This document shows, one piece after another, positions 15,718-22,448 of a DNA stretch of 44,406 nt. The DNA is from a virus. Below the pieces are notes generated by a model. It did no database searches, was not told the origin of the DNA, and saw only the letters and a list, made by a program, of their open reading frames with translations. Every line of letters starts with the position of its first letter. The first letter of the stretch is position 1. Position numbers and translations under genes: made by a program. The DNA is taken from positions 1 to 44,406 of IMG/VR virus record IMGVR_UViG_3300035698_012812; one strand, written 5' to 3'.

Positions 15718-16293
15718 TCAATAAATTAATCCTAAACTCTCAACAGCCTCTTGAAACTCAACCATAAGTGCCGGCAACCTAGCCAATAAACGCTCTTTAC
15801 TTACCAGATCTTCCAAGGTTGCTTCTGGCCAAATTGCGCTACTTCTGGCATACTCTAAGTTAGGTTTCTTCGCCATCGGATCATCATAGGGTTTGAATAC
15901 AGCGTTGTCTCCGTACTTATCAACCATCTGTGTCATTTCAGCACGTCCAACTACCTTAATTAAGCTGTTCTCCAGGTAGAAATATCTCTTCCCGTTGTCT
16001 TTTGGTATGTACTTTGCGTGATACATTGTGTTTTCTAGGTAGTATAGTGGCCCATCTGTTGAGCAACCGTGCCATTTAATGTACTGAGCAAGTTCAGGGA
16101 AGAATTTCACAACCTCTGTGTGTATGCAGCCACCTGATTCTAGCTTGTGGCCAACCATAAGGTCTGCTGTTATGTGGAAGGTGTTGTGGCCGTTACCGCA
16201 GGAATCGTTGTGGCTTATTTTAACGGCCACGGTTTCTTTTCCTAGGGTTCTTCTTCTGGTTATCTTTTGGTTTTTATTCAGTACAGTTTTCAT
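15718..16293 (-). CDS. Conserved hypothetical protein, 191 aa
   Basis: Contains NDSCGNGHNTFHITADL, then GCIHTEVVKFFPELAQYIKWHGCSTDGPLYYLENTMYHA. This conserved pattern occurs in many phage and plasmid proteins of unknown function. The conserved Cys, His and Asp residues suggest a metal site. The start overlaps the small gene upstream by ATGA, with SD GGGAGG inside that gene's end. Confidence 0.7.
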   Translation of the reverse strand: MKTVLNKNQKITRRRTLGKETVAVKISHNDSCGNGHNTFHITADLMVGHKLESGGCIHTEVVKFFPELAQYIKWHGCSTDGPLYYLENTMYHAKYIPKDNGKRYFYLENSLIKVVGRAEMTQMVDKYGDNAVFKPYDDPMAKKPNLEYARSSAIWPEATLEDLVSKERLLARLPALMVEFQEAVESLGLIY

Positions 16294-16433
16294 TCCTCTC
16301 TCCTCCCTTGAATTATCTTAACTACTTTCACCAATACTGCTGGATCTGTTTTGGCAAGCTCGAAGACGATCAGGCGAAAATCATTTAAGTTAGATCTTCT
16401 AAGAATATCTATGCACTTTCTCCAATTTGTCAT
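16290..16433 (-). CDS. Small helical protein, 47 aa
   Basis: Begins MTNWRKCIDILRRSN and ends VKIIQGRREE. SD AAGGAG lies seven bases upstream, and the TGA overlaps the next ATG. Amphipathic helical content throughout. Function unknown. Confidence 0.6.
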   Translation of the reverse strand: MTNWRKCIDILRRSNLNDFRLIVFELAKTDPAVLVKVVKIIQGRREE

Positions 16434-16450
16434 TTTGTTCTCCTTGTTTG

Positions 16451-16473
16451 GTGGGCCTATGTACTAGGCCCAC
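16451..16473 (-). terminator. Intergenic stem-loop
   Basis: A perfect 9-bp stem (GTGGGCCTA/TAGGCCCAC) with a 5-base loop lies ten bases after the stop of the 226-residue gene. There is no uridine run on the minus strand. It is one of several GC-rich stem-loops placed directly after leftward genes, so mRNA 3'-end protection or partial termination is likely. Confidence 0.5.
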
Positions 16474-16482
16474 CTTGTTAAG

Positions 16483-17163
16483 TTACTTATCTAAGTAATT
16501 GTCAATAACCTTACTTACAAATTCACAGTATTCTACAAACATAGATGAGTAATCCATTGAGGAAGCAGACCAAAATTCTATAGACTTCCTAGTTAACTCT
16601 TCCCTCGTAAAGTTGCACACTTGGGTGTACTCGCAGTCAAACCCTTGAAACATGTCCTCCATGTTGCATGCAGGTATGTAACCTTCTTCTGCCATATCAA
16701 CAGCTTCCCCAATCCACTTAGGGAAGAAGTCTTCGTCCCAGTTACTCCAGTCAAATTTAAGGTTCTCGGCCTCCATAAAATACCGGTCAATTACGTCTAC
16801 TATCAGCTGCAAGTATAATTTAGTTGACTCTGCGTAGTTGTAGGAGCCTGACAATTTATTTAACGACCGTATTCTTAGTTTGGTCAGGTAACCACCGTCA
16901 AACTCACTTACGTGTTTGAAGCTATCTAAGTCTCCGCACTGGGTACCTGGTAGTCTACATTCAGCTACTGCTTTGATCTTCTTTTTGAGTTCTCCTCCAG
17001 TATTCTTAGGTATCTGAATATTATTTGGGCATGGTTTTTTGTTTATTGTTGGCTTTACAGCTCCCTCCTGTATAACTGGCTTAGATAATGGTACGATGGT
17101 TTCCTCTCCACTCTCGTTACCTAGAGTAAGAGTTGCTCCTAAGTCTCTAAAAGCCCTGGACAC
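16483..17163 (-). CDS. Hypothetical protein, 226 aa, uncertain start
   Basis: Family not recognised. The C-terminal half is rich in acidic and aromatic residues (FDWSNWDEDFFPKWIGEAV). The listed start is GTG (reading SRAFRDLG) but it has no good SD. The frame stays open upstream through INSIEEVSRAFRDLGATL, which reads like genuine protein, and the only strong SD (GGGGGAG) precedes an ATT codon in this frame. An ATT start near 17182 or translational coupling to the gene upstream is possible. Confidence 0.65.
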   Translation of the reverse strand: MSRAFRDLGATLTLGNESGEETIVPLSKPVIQEGAVKPTINKKPCPNNIQIPKNTGGELKKKIKAVAECRLPGTQCGDLDSFKHVSEFDGGYLTKLRIRSLNKLSGSYNYAESTKLYLQLIVDVIDRYFMEAENLKFDWSNWDEDFFPKWIGEAVDMAEEGYIPACNMEDMFQGFDCEYTQVCNFTREELTRKSIEFWSASSMDYSSMFVEYCEFVSKVIDNYLDK

Positions 17164-17210
17164 CTCTTCAATGGAGTTAATGACTCCCCCCGAGGCTAAG
17201 AGAGGTTCCG

Positions 17211-17537
17211 CTACTTTCCCATAAGGCCTCTGAATACCTCATTCTCTGCCGTTGGAGCTGCAAGAGCTTTAGCCCGAAGCATGTTTAGTTTGCATACCTT
17301 AAGGTCAAGCTTCTGGGCCTTGGTAAGTTTTGCTACGGTGTATGTGTTTCCTTGGCCACCGAACTCAATACACTTCTCAAGCTCACTGTTGTTTTTGGCC
17401 TGCAGGTAGTTCGTAAGTGTCTTTTTTGTGATTTGAGTGCATCCTGTGTTGAATGCCTTTCGAAGACAGAAGGTTCCGTCAGAGTTTTTCTTGAGGCTTC
17501 CGAGGTAGGTTGTTCCAGCGATAGTTACTTTTTTCAT
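17211..17537 (-). CDS. Small basic protein, 108 aa
   Basis: Begins MKKVTIAGTTYLGSLKKNSD with SD GGAGAAT. Lysine-rich, with a KLTKAQKLDLKVCKLNML helix. No motif recognised. The 35 bases after the preceding gene contain only its SD. Confidence 0.65.
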   Translation of the reverse strand: MKKVTIAGTTYLGSLKKNSDGTFCLRKAFNTGCTQITKKTLTNYLQAKNNSELEKCIEFGGQGNTYTVAKLTKAQKLDLKVCKLNMLRAKALAAPTAENEVFRGLMGK

Positions 17538-17572
17538 TTTGATTCTCCGTTTTGGTTTATGTTTTGGTTGGT

Positions 17573-17827
17573 TTAAATTCCTGACCTAATGTCAGATAAC
17601 AGATCCTGTACTCTTAAGTGCTTTGCCAGCAGCTCATTGATCCCCTGCAACTCGTTATTGAGGTCATTTTCTACCTCTAATGATTCGGCTATCGCTTTGT
17701 TGACGTTGTTAGTCAAATCTATCTGCCTGGCAGCAGCTGATTCTTCCAAGTTAGTTTCGATCTCATCCAAGGAATAACCGTTATTCAACATATTCAGTAC
17801 TTTTGAAACTATTGGTGTTGTGGACAT
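17573..17827 (-). CDS. Small coiled-coil-like protein, 84 aa
   Basis: Begins MSTTPIVSKVLNMLNNGYS with SD ATAGGAG. Residues about 30-80 show heptad-like hydrophobic spacing (LTNNVNKAIAESLEVENDLNNEL). Function unknown. Confidence 0.6.
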   Translation of the reverse strand: MSTTPIVSKVLNMLNNGYSLDEIETNLEESAAARQIDLTNNVNKAIAESLEVENDLNNELQGINELLAKHLRVQDLLSDIRSGI

Positions 17828-17872
17828 ATGCCTCTCCTATTTCATCATTTTCAAGTTCTTTAACCTAAGACT

Positions 17873-18115
17873 CTATTGTACCTCAAGTGTTATTTTGGTT
17901 CCTGATTTGAGTAGTTTTACTAACATACCACAGGCTCGCCCCCAACAACTGCCGGGACTAGGAATTGACAAGTCCATTACTTCGAATTTACCGCGGCTTG
18001 CCGTTCTCATTACAGTTCTACTGGTTTCCCGCGTTACTCCAATATCAAGGGGTTTCATATCTGACATCTTTATGTACTCTGGCTCACTTGCTTGTTTATC
18101 TACTGGCTTAATCAT
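17873..18115 (-). CDS. Small hypothetical protein, 80 aa
   Basis: The ATG reading MIKPVDKQASEPEY has AAGGAG upstream and overlaps the stop of the 53-residue gene by eight bases, so it is preferred over longer in-frame starts. The sequence ends LLKSGTKITLEVQ. No motif recognised. Confidence 0.6.
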   Translation of the reverse strand: MIKPVDKQASEPEYIKMSDMKPLDIGVTRETSRTVMRTASRGKFEVMDLSIPSPGSCWGRACGMLVKLLKSGTKITLEVQ

Positions 18116-18269
18116 TTTTGTTCTCCTTGGGTAAACTACTGTTGTACTCATCAATAGCCCGGTCAACAAACCATCCTTTTACCTCTATCATACTCTCAGC
18201 AGGCTTCCACATGACAGCGTCTATGTTGCCGGATCTGTGGGTTTCATCTACTGTTTTGAAAATTGACAT
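18108..18269 (-). CDS. Small hypothetical protein, 53 aa
   Basis: Begins MSIFKTVDETHRSGNID and ends SSLPKENKND. Its ATG shares its first base with the TAA of the repeat-containing gene (TAATG), and SD AAGGAG lies in that gene's end region. Tryptophan-containing, soluble, function unknown. Confidence 0.6.
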   Translation of the reverse strand: MSIFKTVDETHRSGNIDAVMWKPAESMIEVKGWFVDRAIDEYNSSLPKENKND

Positions 18270-18898
18270 TATTTACTCCTTGTTAGGTTAGCTGTGCCTG
18301 TGTCCCACGTTAGTGTCACTGCGTTGTCTTTTATAGTTGTATGTCCTATGTGTCTAACAACAACTGAAGAGCCGGACATATCCTGAACAACTGAAGAGCC
18401 GGACATATCCTGAACAACTGAAGAGCCGTACATCCTCTTAACAACTGAAGAGTCGTACATCCTCTTAACAACTGAAGAGCCGGACATATCCTGAACAACT
18501 GAAGAATCGTACATATTCTGAACAACTGAATTTGTTAGTCTACCGACTACACAATCTTTCAGAAACAATCCTTTTCTCTCTCTTATCTCATCAACGTCTT
18601 CGGCTATCAAAACCTCTTTCAATACTTCTTTCAGTCTAATCCAACAAACGTCTTCATGCGCAGGTGAAAACCACTCTGGCTTTACCCTTTCATCAACTTT
18701 AAACTTCCACTCACTAATGGGTTTGAATGGATCGTTCTCAGGTGGTACTATTTCTACCTTGGCAAACTTCAATTGTGATCTTATGTCACTGCTGTCCTCC
18801 AGATTAAACATCTCAACCAACTCGTGGTGGTTGTCAATGCCAATCTCACTTATAACTGTCTTATCTTTTAGTACGATACAACTCCAGAAATTACACAT
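18269..18898 (-). CDS. Beta-helix-like repeat protein, 209 aa
   Basis: The N-terminus (MCNFWSCIVLKDKTVI, then VKPEWFSPAHEDVCWIRLKE) is a conserved phage module of unknown function. From about residue 120 the chain becomes six tandem nine-residue repeats of the type SVVQDMSGS or SVVKRMYDS, followed by VVVRHIGHTTIKDNAVT. Regular Ser-Val-Val spacing with small turn residues suits a right-handed beta-helix or beta-solenoid. The repeat is encoded by a 27-bp DNA repeat and can change length easily. SD AAAGGAG precedes the ATG. Confidence 0.7.
   Translation of the reverse strand: MCNFWSCIVLKDKTVISEIGIDNHHELVEMFNLEDSSDIRSQLKFAKVEIVPPENDPFKPISEWKFKVDERVKPEWFSPAHEDVCWIRLKEVLKEVLIAEDVDEIRERKGLFLKDCVVGRLTNSVVQNMYDSSVVQDMSGSSVVKRMYDSSVVKRMYGSSVVQDMSGSSVVQDMSGSSVVVRHIGHTTIKDNAVTLTWDTGTANLTRSK
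18361..18530 (-). repeat. 27-bp in-frame tandem repeat, six units plus part
   Basis: Six 27-bp units (18361-18522) plus an 8-bp partial unit. Units fall into two sub-types, one coding QDMSG-like and one KRMY-like, with differences concentrated in the centre. In-frame length keeps the protein open when units are gained or lost. Confidence 0.9.
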
Positions 18899-18901
18899 TA
18901 T

Positions 18902-19186
18902 TTACTCCTTTACCTTTATGAGGTCTAAAATCTCTTTGTAAACATTTATCATCCCGGATACTTCCCAACGCATCCCAAAGTCTAGAGCCAGCACGTCAGA
19001 GGGTGGTCCGCTGCTGTAGTCTCCTAACCCCATCAAGGTGGCCAGATACCATTGCCAATGTCCGGCCGTTCCTTTTGCTGGGGTAATCCTAAGTAGGTTA
19101 CCACTTTCTGATGCGTGCAGTGATACTGTGTATTCCCCACATGGCTTTCCGTCACAACTTGCTGTTACCTTTGTTTTCAGTTTCAT
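18902..19186 (-). CDS. Small hypothetical protein, 94 aa
   Basis: The ATG reading MKLKTKVTASCDGKPCG has GAGGGGTG directly upstream; a frame four codons longer has no SD. Beta-rich N-terminus, GHWQWYLATLMGLGDYSSG in the middle. Function unknown. Confidence 0.65.
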   Translation of the reverse strand: MKLKTKVTASCDGKPCGEYTVSLHASESGNLLRITPAKGTAGHWQWYLATLMGLGDYSSGPPSDVLALDFGMRWEVSGMINVYKEILDLIKVKE

Positions 19187-19187
19187 A

Positions 19188-19409
19188 TCACCCCTCACAG
19201 TAACTGTTTTTGAAGCCTTCTGCTGTTCCGTAGTCGATGAAACTGACGTAGCTTCCGGCTTCAGTTGGTGTTACTTCAACACAACTGCAGTTGTCCCTCA
19301 CTACATCTTCTATCCTAACTTGTTGACCAAGTTTGAAGCTGCCGTTAGAGACTTTCTTACCTCTTTTTGTCTGTGAGAACTCAGCTGACATTATTCCGTA
19401 TATTTTCAT
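19188..19409 (-). CDS. Small hypothetical protein, 73 aa
   Basis: Begins MKIYGIMSAEFSQTKRGKKV with SD CGGAGAG. A beta-rich protein with FKLGQQVRIEDVVRDN, similar in style to small SH3-like or YopX-like folds, but no firm match. Confidence 0.6.
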   Translation of the reverse strand: MKIYGIMSAEFSQTKRGKKVSNGSFKLGQQVRIEDVVRDNCSCVEVTPTEAGSYVSFIDYGTAEGFKNSYCEG

Positions 19410-19410
19410 A

Positions 19411-19668
19411 TCACTCTCCGTATTTTCCTACGTAGCAGTACTCATTGTCTTGGATTTGGTGGATGTTTCCGTCTTTTGCTTCTCCGTCCTTCCAGTCGTT
19501 GAACATGCAGTTGACATCAGTTTCGGTAAGCCTCTCCGGACAACAGTTTATATCTTCTAACATGTTGTCGAAATTCTCAGATAATTCTTCTTCTGAGTAT
19601 ATCATTGCCTCATTTTCTGCCCCCATCTCAACTACTTCAAGTAATCCTTCATCATCCCATCTTGTCAT
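19411..19668 (-). CDS. Small acidic protein, 85 aa
   Basis: Begins MTRWDDEGLLEVVEMGAEN with SD CGGAG. Highly acidic with three cysteines in the second half. No motif recognised. Coupled to the gene upstream by a four-base overlap. Confidence 0.6.
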   Translation of the reverse strand: MTRWDDEGLLEVVEMGAENEAMIYSEEELSENFDNMLEDINCCPERLTETDVNCMFNDWKDGEAKDGNIHQIQDNEYCYVGKYGE

Positions 19669-19955
19669 TTTATTTCTCCGTTTAAGAATTCTCCAAGGGT
19701 TCTGTGAGTATTAATCATCATCTGCCATTTAAACTCAAGAGACTTTTCAAGGCCATCTACTAAATGACTAAGTATCTGCTCTGAGTGGTTTTCGTCAGTT
19801 ATCTGACAATCGAGTTCGTTACAGTAATCTTCCCCAACAGCTCCCACTGATATGCCAACAGACAGGCCCTCTACTTTATAGTTGCCGTCTTTGATTATCT
19901 CTTTCAACCTTTTGATTCTCGACTCAGTTTCTCTGTAACGTCTTATTTCATTCAT
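19665..19955 (-). CDS. Small hypothetical protein, 96 aa
   Basis: Begins MNEIRRYRETESRIKRLKEI, a strongly basic helix, followed by a beta-like middle and a helical end (LVDGLEKSLEFKWQMMINTH). SD GTGAGGA. It shares one base with the stop of the gene upstream. Function unknown. Confidence 0.6.
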   Translation of the reverse strand: MNEIRRYRETESRIKRLKEIIKDGNYKVEGLSVGISVGAVGEDYCNELDCQITDENHSEQILSHLVDGLEKSLEFKWQMMINTHRTLGEFLNGEIK

Positions 19956-20344
19956 TATCTTATCCTCACTATTGTTAATTCTTCAGTTATATTCAGAGAC
20001 TCAGGCACTTTCATATCTCTCACATTCTCTACGTCACCATCTGAAAAACCATTATTTACACTGAAGTAACTGAAGTCCTCTGTGCTAGTGACGCCACTCA
20101 CTTTGCATATGAAGTACTCTCTATTGTCAGGCTCTAAGTTCATGTAGGATCCGTTACGGAGTACCCCTTTACCAACCTCTACCCCTGCCCCTTTCATGCA
20201 ATCAAGAGCTAATTCGAAGGGTTGCATATTGTGTTCCTCAAGGTGTATTCTCCATGCTTTTTGCATCAACTCTTTAAACTCGTGGTGAGTCTCAGCGAAT
20301 ACTATAAAATCGAATTTATGTGCTGTGATTGTGTACAATTTCAT
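19955..20344 (-). CDS. Hypothetical protein, 129 aa
   Basis: Begins MKLYTITAHKFDFIVFAETH, reading like a small alpha-beta fold, with a cysteine-containing middle. SD CAGGAGAG lies inside the small membrane-peptide gene upstream, whose stop overlaps this ATG (ATGA). Function unknown. Confidence 0.65.
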   Translation of the reverse strand: MKLYTITAHKFDFIVFAETHHEFKELMQKAWRIHLEEHNMQPFELALDCMKGAGVEVGKGVLRNGSYMNLEPDNREYFICKVSGVTSTEDFSYFSVNNGFSDGDVENVRDMKVPESLNITEELTIVRIR

Positions 20345-20445
20345 TTTCCTCTCTCCTGTGTTATTTCAACTTGAACATCCTGCGTTGTTACAGCTTCTTG
20401 AATATCTGAGATTGATATTGCTGCCAGTATTATGAACATCAGCAT
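20341..20445 (-). CDS. Small membrane-type peptide, 34 aa
   Basis: Begins MLMFIILAAISIS, a short hydrophobic segment, then a polar tail (DIQEAVTTQDVQVEI). SD AAAGGAG lies eight bases upstream and the stop overlaps the next ATG by four bases. Could be a membrane peptide or a leader that couples translation. Confidence 0.5.
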   Translation of the reverse strand: MLMFIILAAISISDIQEAVTTQDVQVEITQERGK

Positions 20446-20447
20446 TT

Positions 20448-20747
20448 TTATTTCTCCTTTGAGAGCGCTTCGTAGCATTCCAGATATATTCTGTTAGCAA
20501 AATCCTCTGCAGCTCGCTTTTTATTTTCTTCCACTCGGTATCTTGGCTGCTTGTATGCCTTGATAGTTAAGTCCTGCAGGAATTTGCGATCTGTTATGCT
20601 CATAGCTTTTACTAGTGATACTCCTGACTGTCTGGCGTCCATTAATGAAGTTGCTAACTCATGGTAGGATTTACATGCCTCTTCTGGGGTGCCTGCTTGT
20701 ACTGTCGAGACCATAAGTAGGATAATTAAAGCTAATTTAATTTTCAT
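20448..20747 (-). CDS. Secreted/periplasmic small protein, 99 aa
   Basis: The ATG reading MKIKLALIILLMVSTVQA has AAAGGAG upstream. The first 18 residues are a textbook Sec signal peptide: a lysine at each early position, a hydrophobic core, and VQA before the probable cleavage site. The mature part is helical with two cysteines and basic residues. It should be exported to the periplasm or cell surface, perhaps for lysis control or superinfection exclusion. Longer in-frame starts lack an SD. Confidence 0.7.
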   Translation of the reverse strand: MKIKLALIILLMVSTVQAGTPEEACKSYHELATSLMDARQSGVSLVKAMSITDRKFLQDLTIKAYKQPRYRVEENKKRAAEDFANRIYLECYEALSKEK

Positions 20748-20760
20748 TTTGTTCTCCTTT

Positions 20761-20997
20761 TCATTTATTTTGCCTTGTTTCCCAGCAACCTGGGTGAAAC
20801 GTACCAAGCTGTACGGTTGTTGGGAAATCGTCTTCGATTAAGTCTGCTATAACTCTATAAGCTCTCTTCCTGAGAGCTCTCGTAAGCCCTCTGTTATTTT
20901 TACACAGTAAGGCATACTTTCGTGATACTTCTTCACCGAACCCCTGCCTATAGTGTGGGTTGAAACCACATGGTTCTGAATGTGTTTGAAATGCCAT
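20761..20997 (-). CDS. Small hypothetical protein, 78 aa
   Basis: Begins MAFQTHSEPCGFNPHYRQG and ends FHPGCWETRQNK. A helix-rich basic centre (RGLTRALRKRAYRVIADLI). SD AAAGGAG. Its last codons are echoed at 21330-21371 (see that entry), so the gene has taken part in a local duplication. Confidence 0.65.
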   Translation of the reverse strand: MAFQTHSEPCGFNPHYRQGFGEEVSRKYALLCKNNRGLTRALRKRAYRVIADLIEDDFPTTVQLGTFHPGCWETRQNK

Positions 20998-21015
20998 TTT
21001 GATTCTCCTTTGAAG

Positions 21016-21034
21016 ATTACTAAAATTTAGTAAA
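21016..21034. promoter_or_regulatory. Palindromic operator-like site
   Basis: ATTACTAAAATTTAGTAAA, a 19-bp near-perfect palindrome between two leftward genes. It belongs to the same family as the array at 28129-28309 (arms ACTAAA/TTTAGT around one base), so one regulator may act at both places. Confidence 0.55.
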
Positions 21035-21063
21035 AGATCTGGGTGAACGTTAATATTCTAAAT

Positions 21064-21315
21064 CTAGTAGAATGCCTTTGTGTGCATGTTGCCACGTAGT
21101 TCATACTTGTTATTTATAGTTACAGTATGGAGGACTCCGTATTTATTAAAGTGCCAATCAGGACGCAAGTCAGATGTAATAACCATTGGTTCGATACCAA
21201 ACTTCATAAACGCTCTGTCTACTCTCAACCGCCCTGACTGTAAAGACACAGCATTCAATATGAACCTGTGTATATTATCCTGCTCTGGACACTCTACCGT
21301 GATGTAAGTTTTCAT
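21064..21315 (-). CDS. Small hypothetical protein, 83 aa
   Basis: Begins MKTYITVECPEQDNIHRFIL and ends MHTKAFY. Mixed alpha/beta, soluble. SD GAAAGGAG. The ATTACTAAA-type palindrome lies 30 bases past its stop. Function unknown. Confidence 0.65.
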   Translation of the reverse strand: MKTYITVECPEQDNIHRFILNAVSLQSGRLRVDRAFMKFGIEPMVITSDLRPDWHFNKYGVLHTVTINNKYELRGNMHTKAFY

Positions 21316-21329
21316 TTTGTTTCTCCTTT

Positions 21330-21371
21330 CTATTTATTTTGCCTTGTTTTCCAGCAACCTTGGTGAACGTT
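21330..21371 (-). pseudogene. Duplicated C-terminal remnant of the 20761-20997 gene
   Basis: The minus strand reads HQGCWKTRQNK then stop, matching HPGCWETRQNK at the end of the gene at 20761-20997. No start lies upstream in frame. A 13-base piece (GGTGAACGTTAAT) occurs again at 21042-21054. This looks like a gene-end scar from duplication or module exchange. Confidence 0.6.
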
Positions 21372-21373
21372 AA

Positions 21374-21610
21374 TTATGCTAGCAAGTTATGATATACCCA
21401 CTTGTTTAAAATCGTATTAAAGCACTCTACTCTTAGCCCTTGCAATGTTGAGACGGTACCAGAGTAGGGATATACTTCATCTGCGATATTAAACTCAATT
21501 ATATCCCCGCTGTAGATTTCTTCCCTATCACCAGACATAAACAAGTGCTTATTGAACAGATTCTTATTTCCTCTCTTTACTAGTCTCGTCTCTGATATAT
21601 TTACGTCCAT
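21374..21610 (-). CDS. Small hypothetical protein, 78 aa (YopX-like feel)
   Basis: Begins MDVNISETRLVKRGNKNLFN. The segment EEIYSGDIIEFNIADEVYPYSG resembles the core of YopX-like small phage proteins (YxGDIxxF), a beta-barrel fold, but the protein is shorter and the match is weak. SD GAAAGGAG. Confidence 0.6.
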   Translation of the reverse strand: MDVNISETRLVKRGNKNLFNKHLFMSGDREEIYSGDIIEFNIADEVYPYSGTVSTLQGLRVECFNTILNKWVYHNLLA

Positions 21611-21623
21611 TTTGTTCTCCTTT

Positions 21624-21794
21624 CTATTCGCCTACGAATAGTTTTGTTAAAGCGTTCAACTTCTTAATGTTCTCTGAAGCTAATTCAGATTCAGCTTGAA
21701 AATCAGTACCCTCTAATTTGTGTTGGATGTCCTGCAGCATCTGAGAAAGTAAGTCGAGGCTCTCAACGGATGCCTCGCACTCTTCCGCCACCAT
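21624..21794 (-). CDS. Small coiled-coil protein, 56 aa
   Basis: The ATG reading MVAEECEASVESLDLL is preceded by GAGG nine bases upstream; a GTG five codons earlier is also possible. Almost all helix with leucines at heptad positions (LLSQMLQDIQHKL). Function unknown. Confidence 0.55.
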   Translation of the reverse strand: MVAEECEASVESLDLLSQMLQDIQHKLEGTDFQAESELASENIKKLNALTKLFVGE

Positions 21795-21832
21795 CTCAGC
21801 CAACCTCACGAAATAAGTTGAGCAATAGACGA

Positions 21833-22114
21833 TTAATCTAGCCCAACCTCCACCCCATAACCAGTTGGTGCTGACACATACAGAGTCATCTCAGCGCCAC
21901 AAGAGTAACAAGTTAAGTTTACTAGTATGTGGGTGCCTTCTTCACCAGCAAAGAAGGTATCCTTTGGCTCTATGTGAGCTGCTTTGAATGAGGAGTCTTG
22001 ATACACAGCTACCACACTTCCTAAGGCCTCTTTATGCTCAACGTACTCTACTGAAGTGTCCTCTACTGAGAGGTCATCTCCGCCACATTTCACGCACTTC
22101 ATTTCCATTCTCAT
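21833..22114 (-). CDS. Zinc-binding hypothetical protein, 93 aa
   Basis: Two CxxC pairs, CVKCGGDD near the N-terminus and CYSCGAEM near residue 70, can form a four-cysteine zinc site around a beta-rich middle. SD AAGGAG. It is the first gene of the leftward cluster, next to the divergent control region. Confidence 0.7.
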   Translation of the reverse strand: MRMEMKCVKCGGDDLSVEDTSVEYVEHKEALGSVVAVYQDSSFKAAHIEPKDTFFAGEEGTHILVNLTCYSCGAEMTLYVSAPTGYGVEVGLD

Positions 22115-22134
22115 TTTGCTCTCCTTTTAGTTTT

Positions 22135-22234
22135 CCATTCGTTGACGAATGGTTTGCTGCATATTCAACATTTACACTTGACTTCAGCTAAACTGCCTTG
22201 TAGGTTCACAGAAGTCAACAAAATATTCTATATA
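22135..22234. promoter_or_regulatory. Divergent control region between leftward and rightward operons
   Basis: A palindrome (CCATTCG, TTGA, CGAATGG; 22135-22152) lies upstream of the leftward operon. Opposed TTGACTTC (22178-22185) and GAAGTCAA (22211-22218) look like two -35 boxes facing each other. A rightward promoter TTCACA (22205-22210), 18 bases, TATATA (22229-22234) would start transcripts just before the Cro-like gene. The arrangement resembles early lytic/lysogenic control regions. Confidence 0.55.
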
Positions 22235-22250
22235 TAAAACAGAGGTGACC

Positions 22251-22448
22251 ATGAAGCTTGAAACTTACCGCAAAAACAAGAAGTTAAATTACGACCAATT
22301 GTCAGAGTATTTAGGAATCTCAAGAGCTACAACTTACAACATCTGCAAGGAAAATATAAAGTGCGTCACTTTAAGGAACGCTCACATAATTGTCTCGAAG
22401 ACTTTTGGCATTGTTGACTACCCAGAATTGCTTTGGGGAGATTGTTAA
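22251..22448 (+). CDS. Cro/C1-like HTH regulator, 65 aa
   Basis: Starts MKLETYRKNKKLNYDQLSEYLGISRATTYNICK, a typical lambda-Cro-type helix-turn-helix (the turn at LGIS, recognition helix RATTYNICKE). It should bind operators in the control region directly upstream. The start is the ATG with AGAGG upstream; a GTG two codons earlier is less likely. Its TAA shares a base with the ATG of the primase-helicase (TAATG), so the two are co-translated and regulated together. Confidence 0.75.
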   Translation: MKLETYRKNKKLNYDQLSEYLGISRATTYNICKENIKCVTLRNAHIIVSKTFGIVDYPELLWGDC

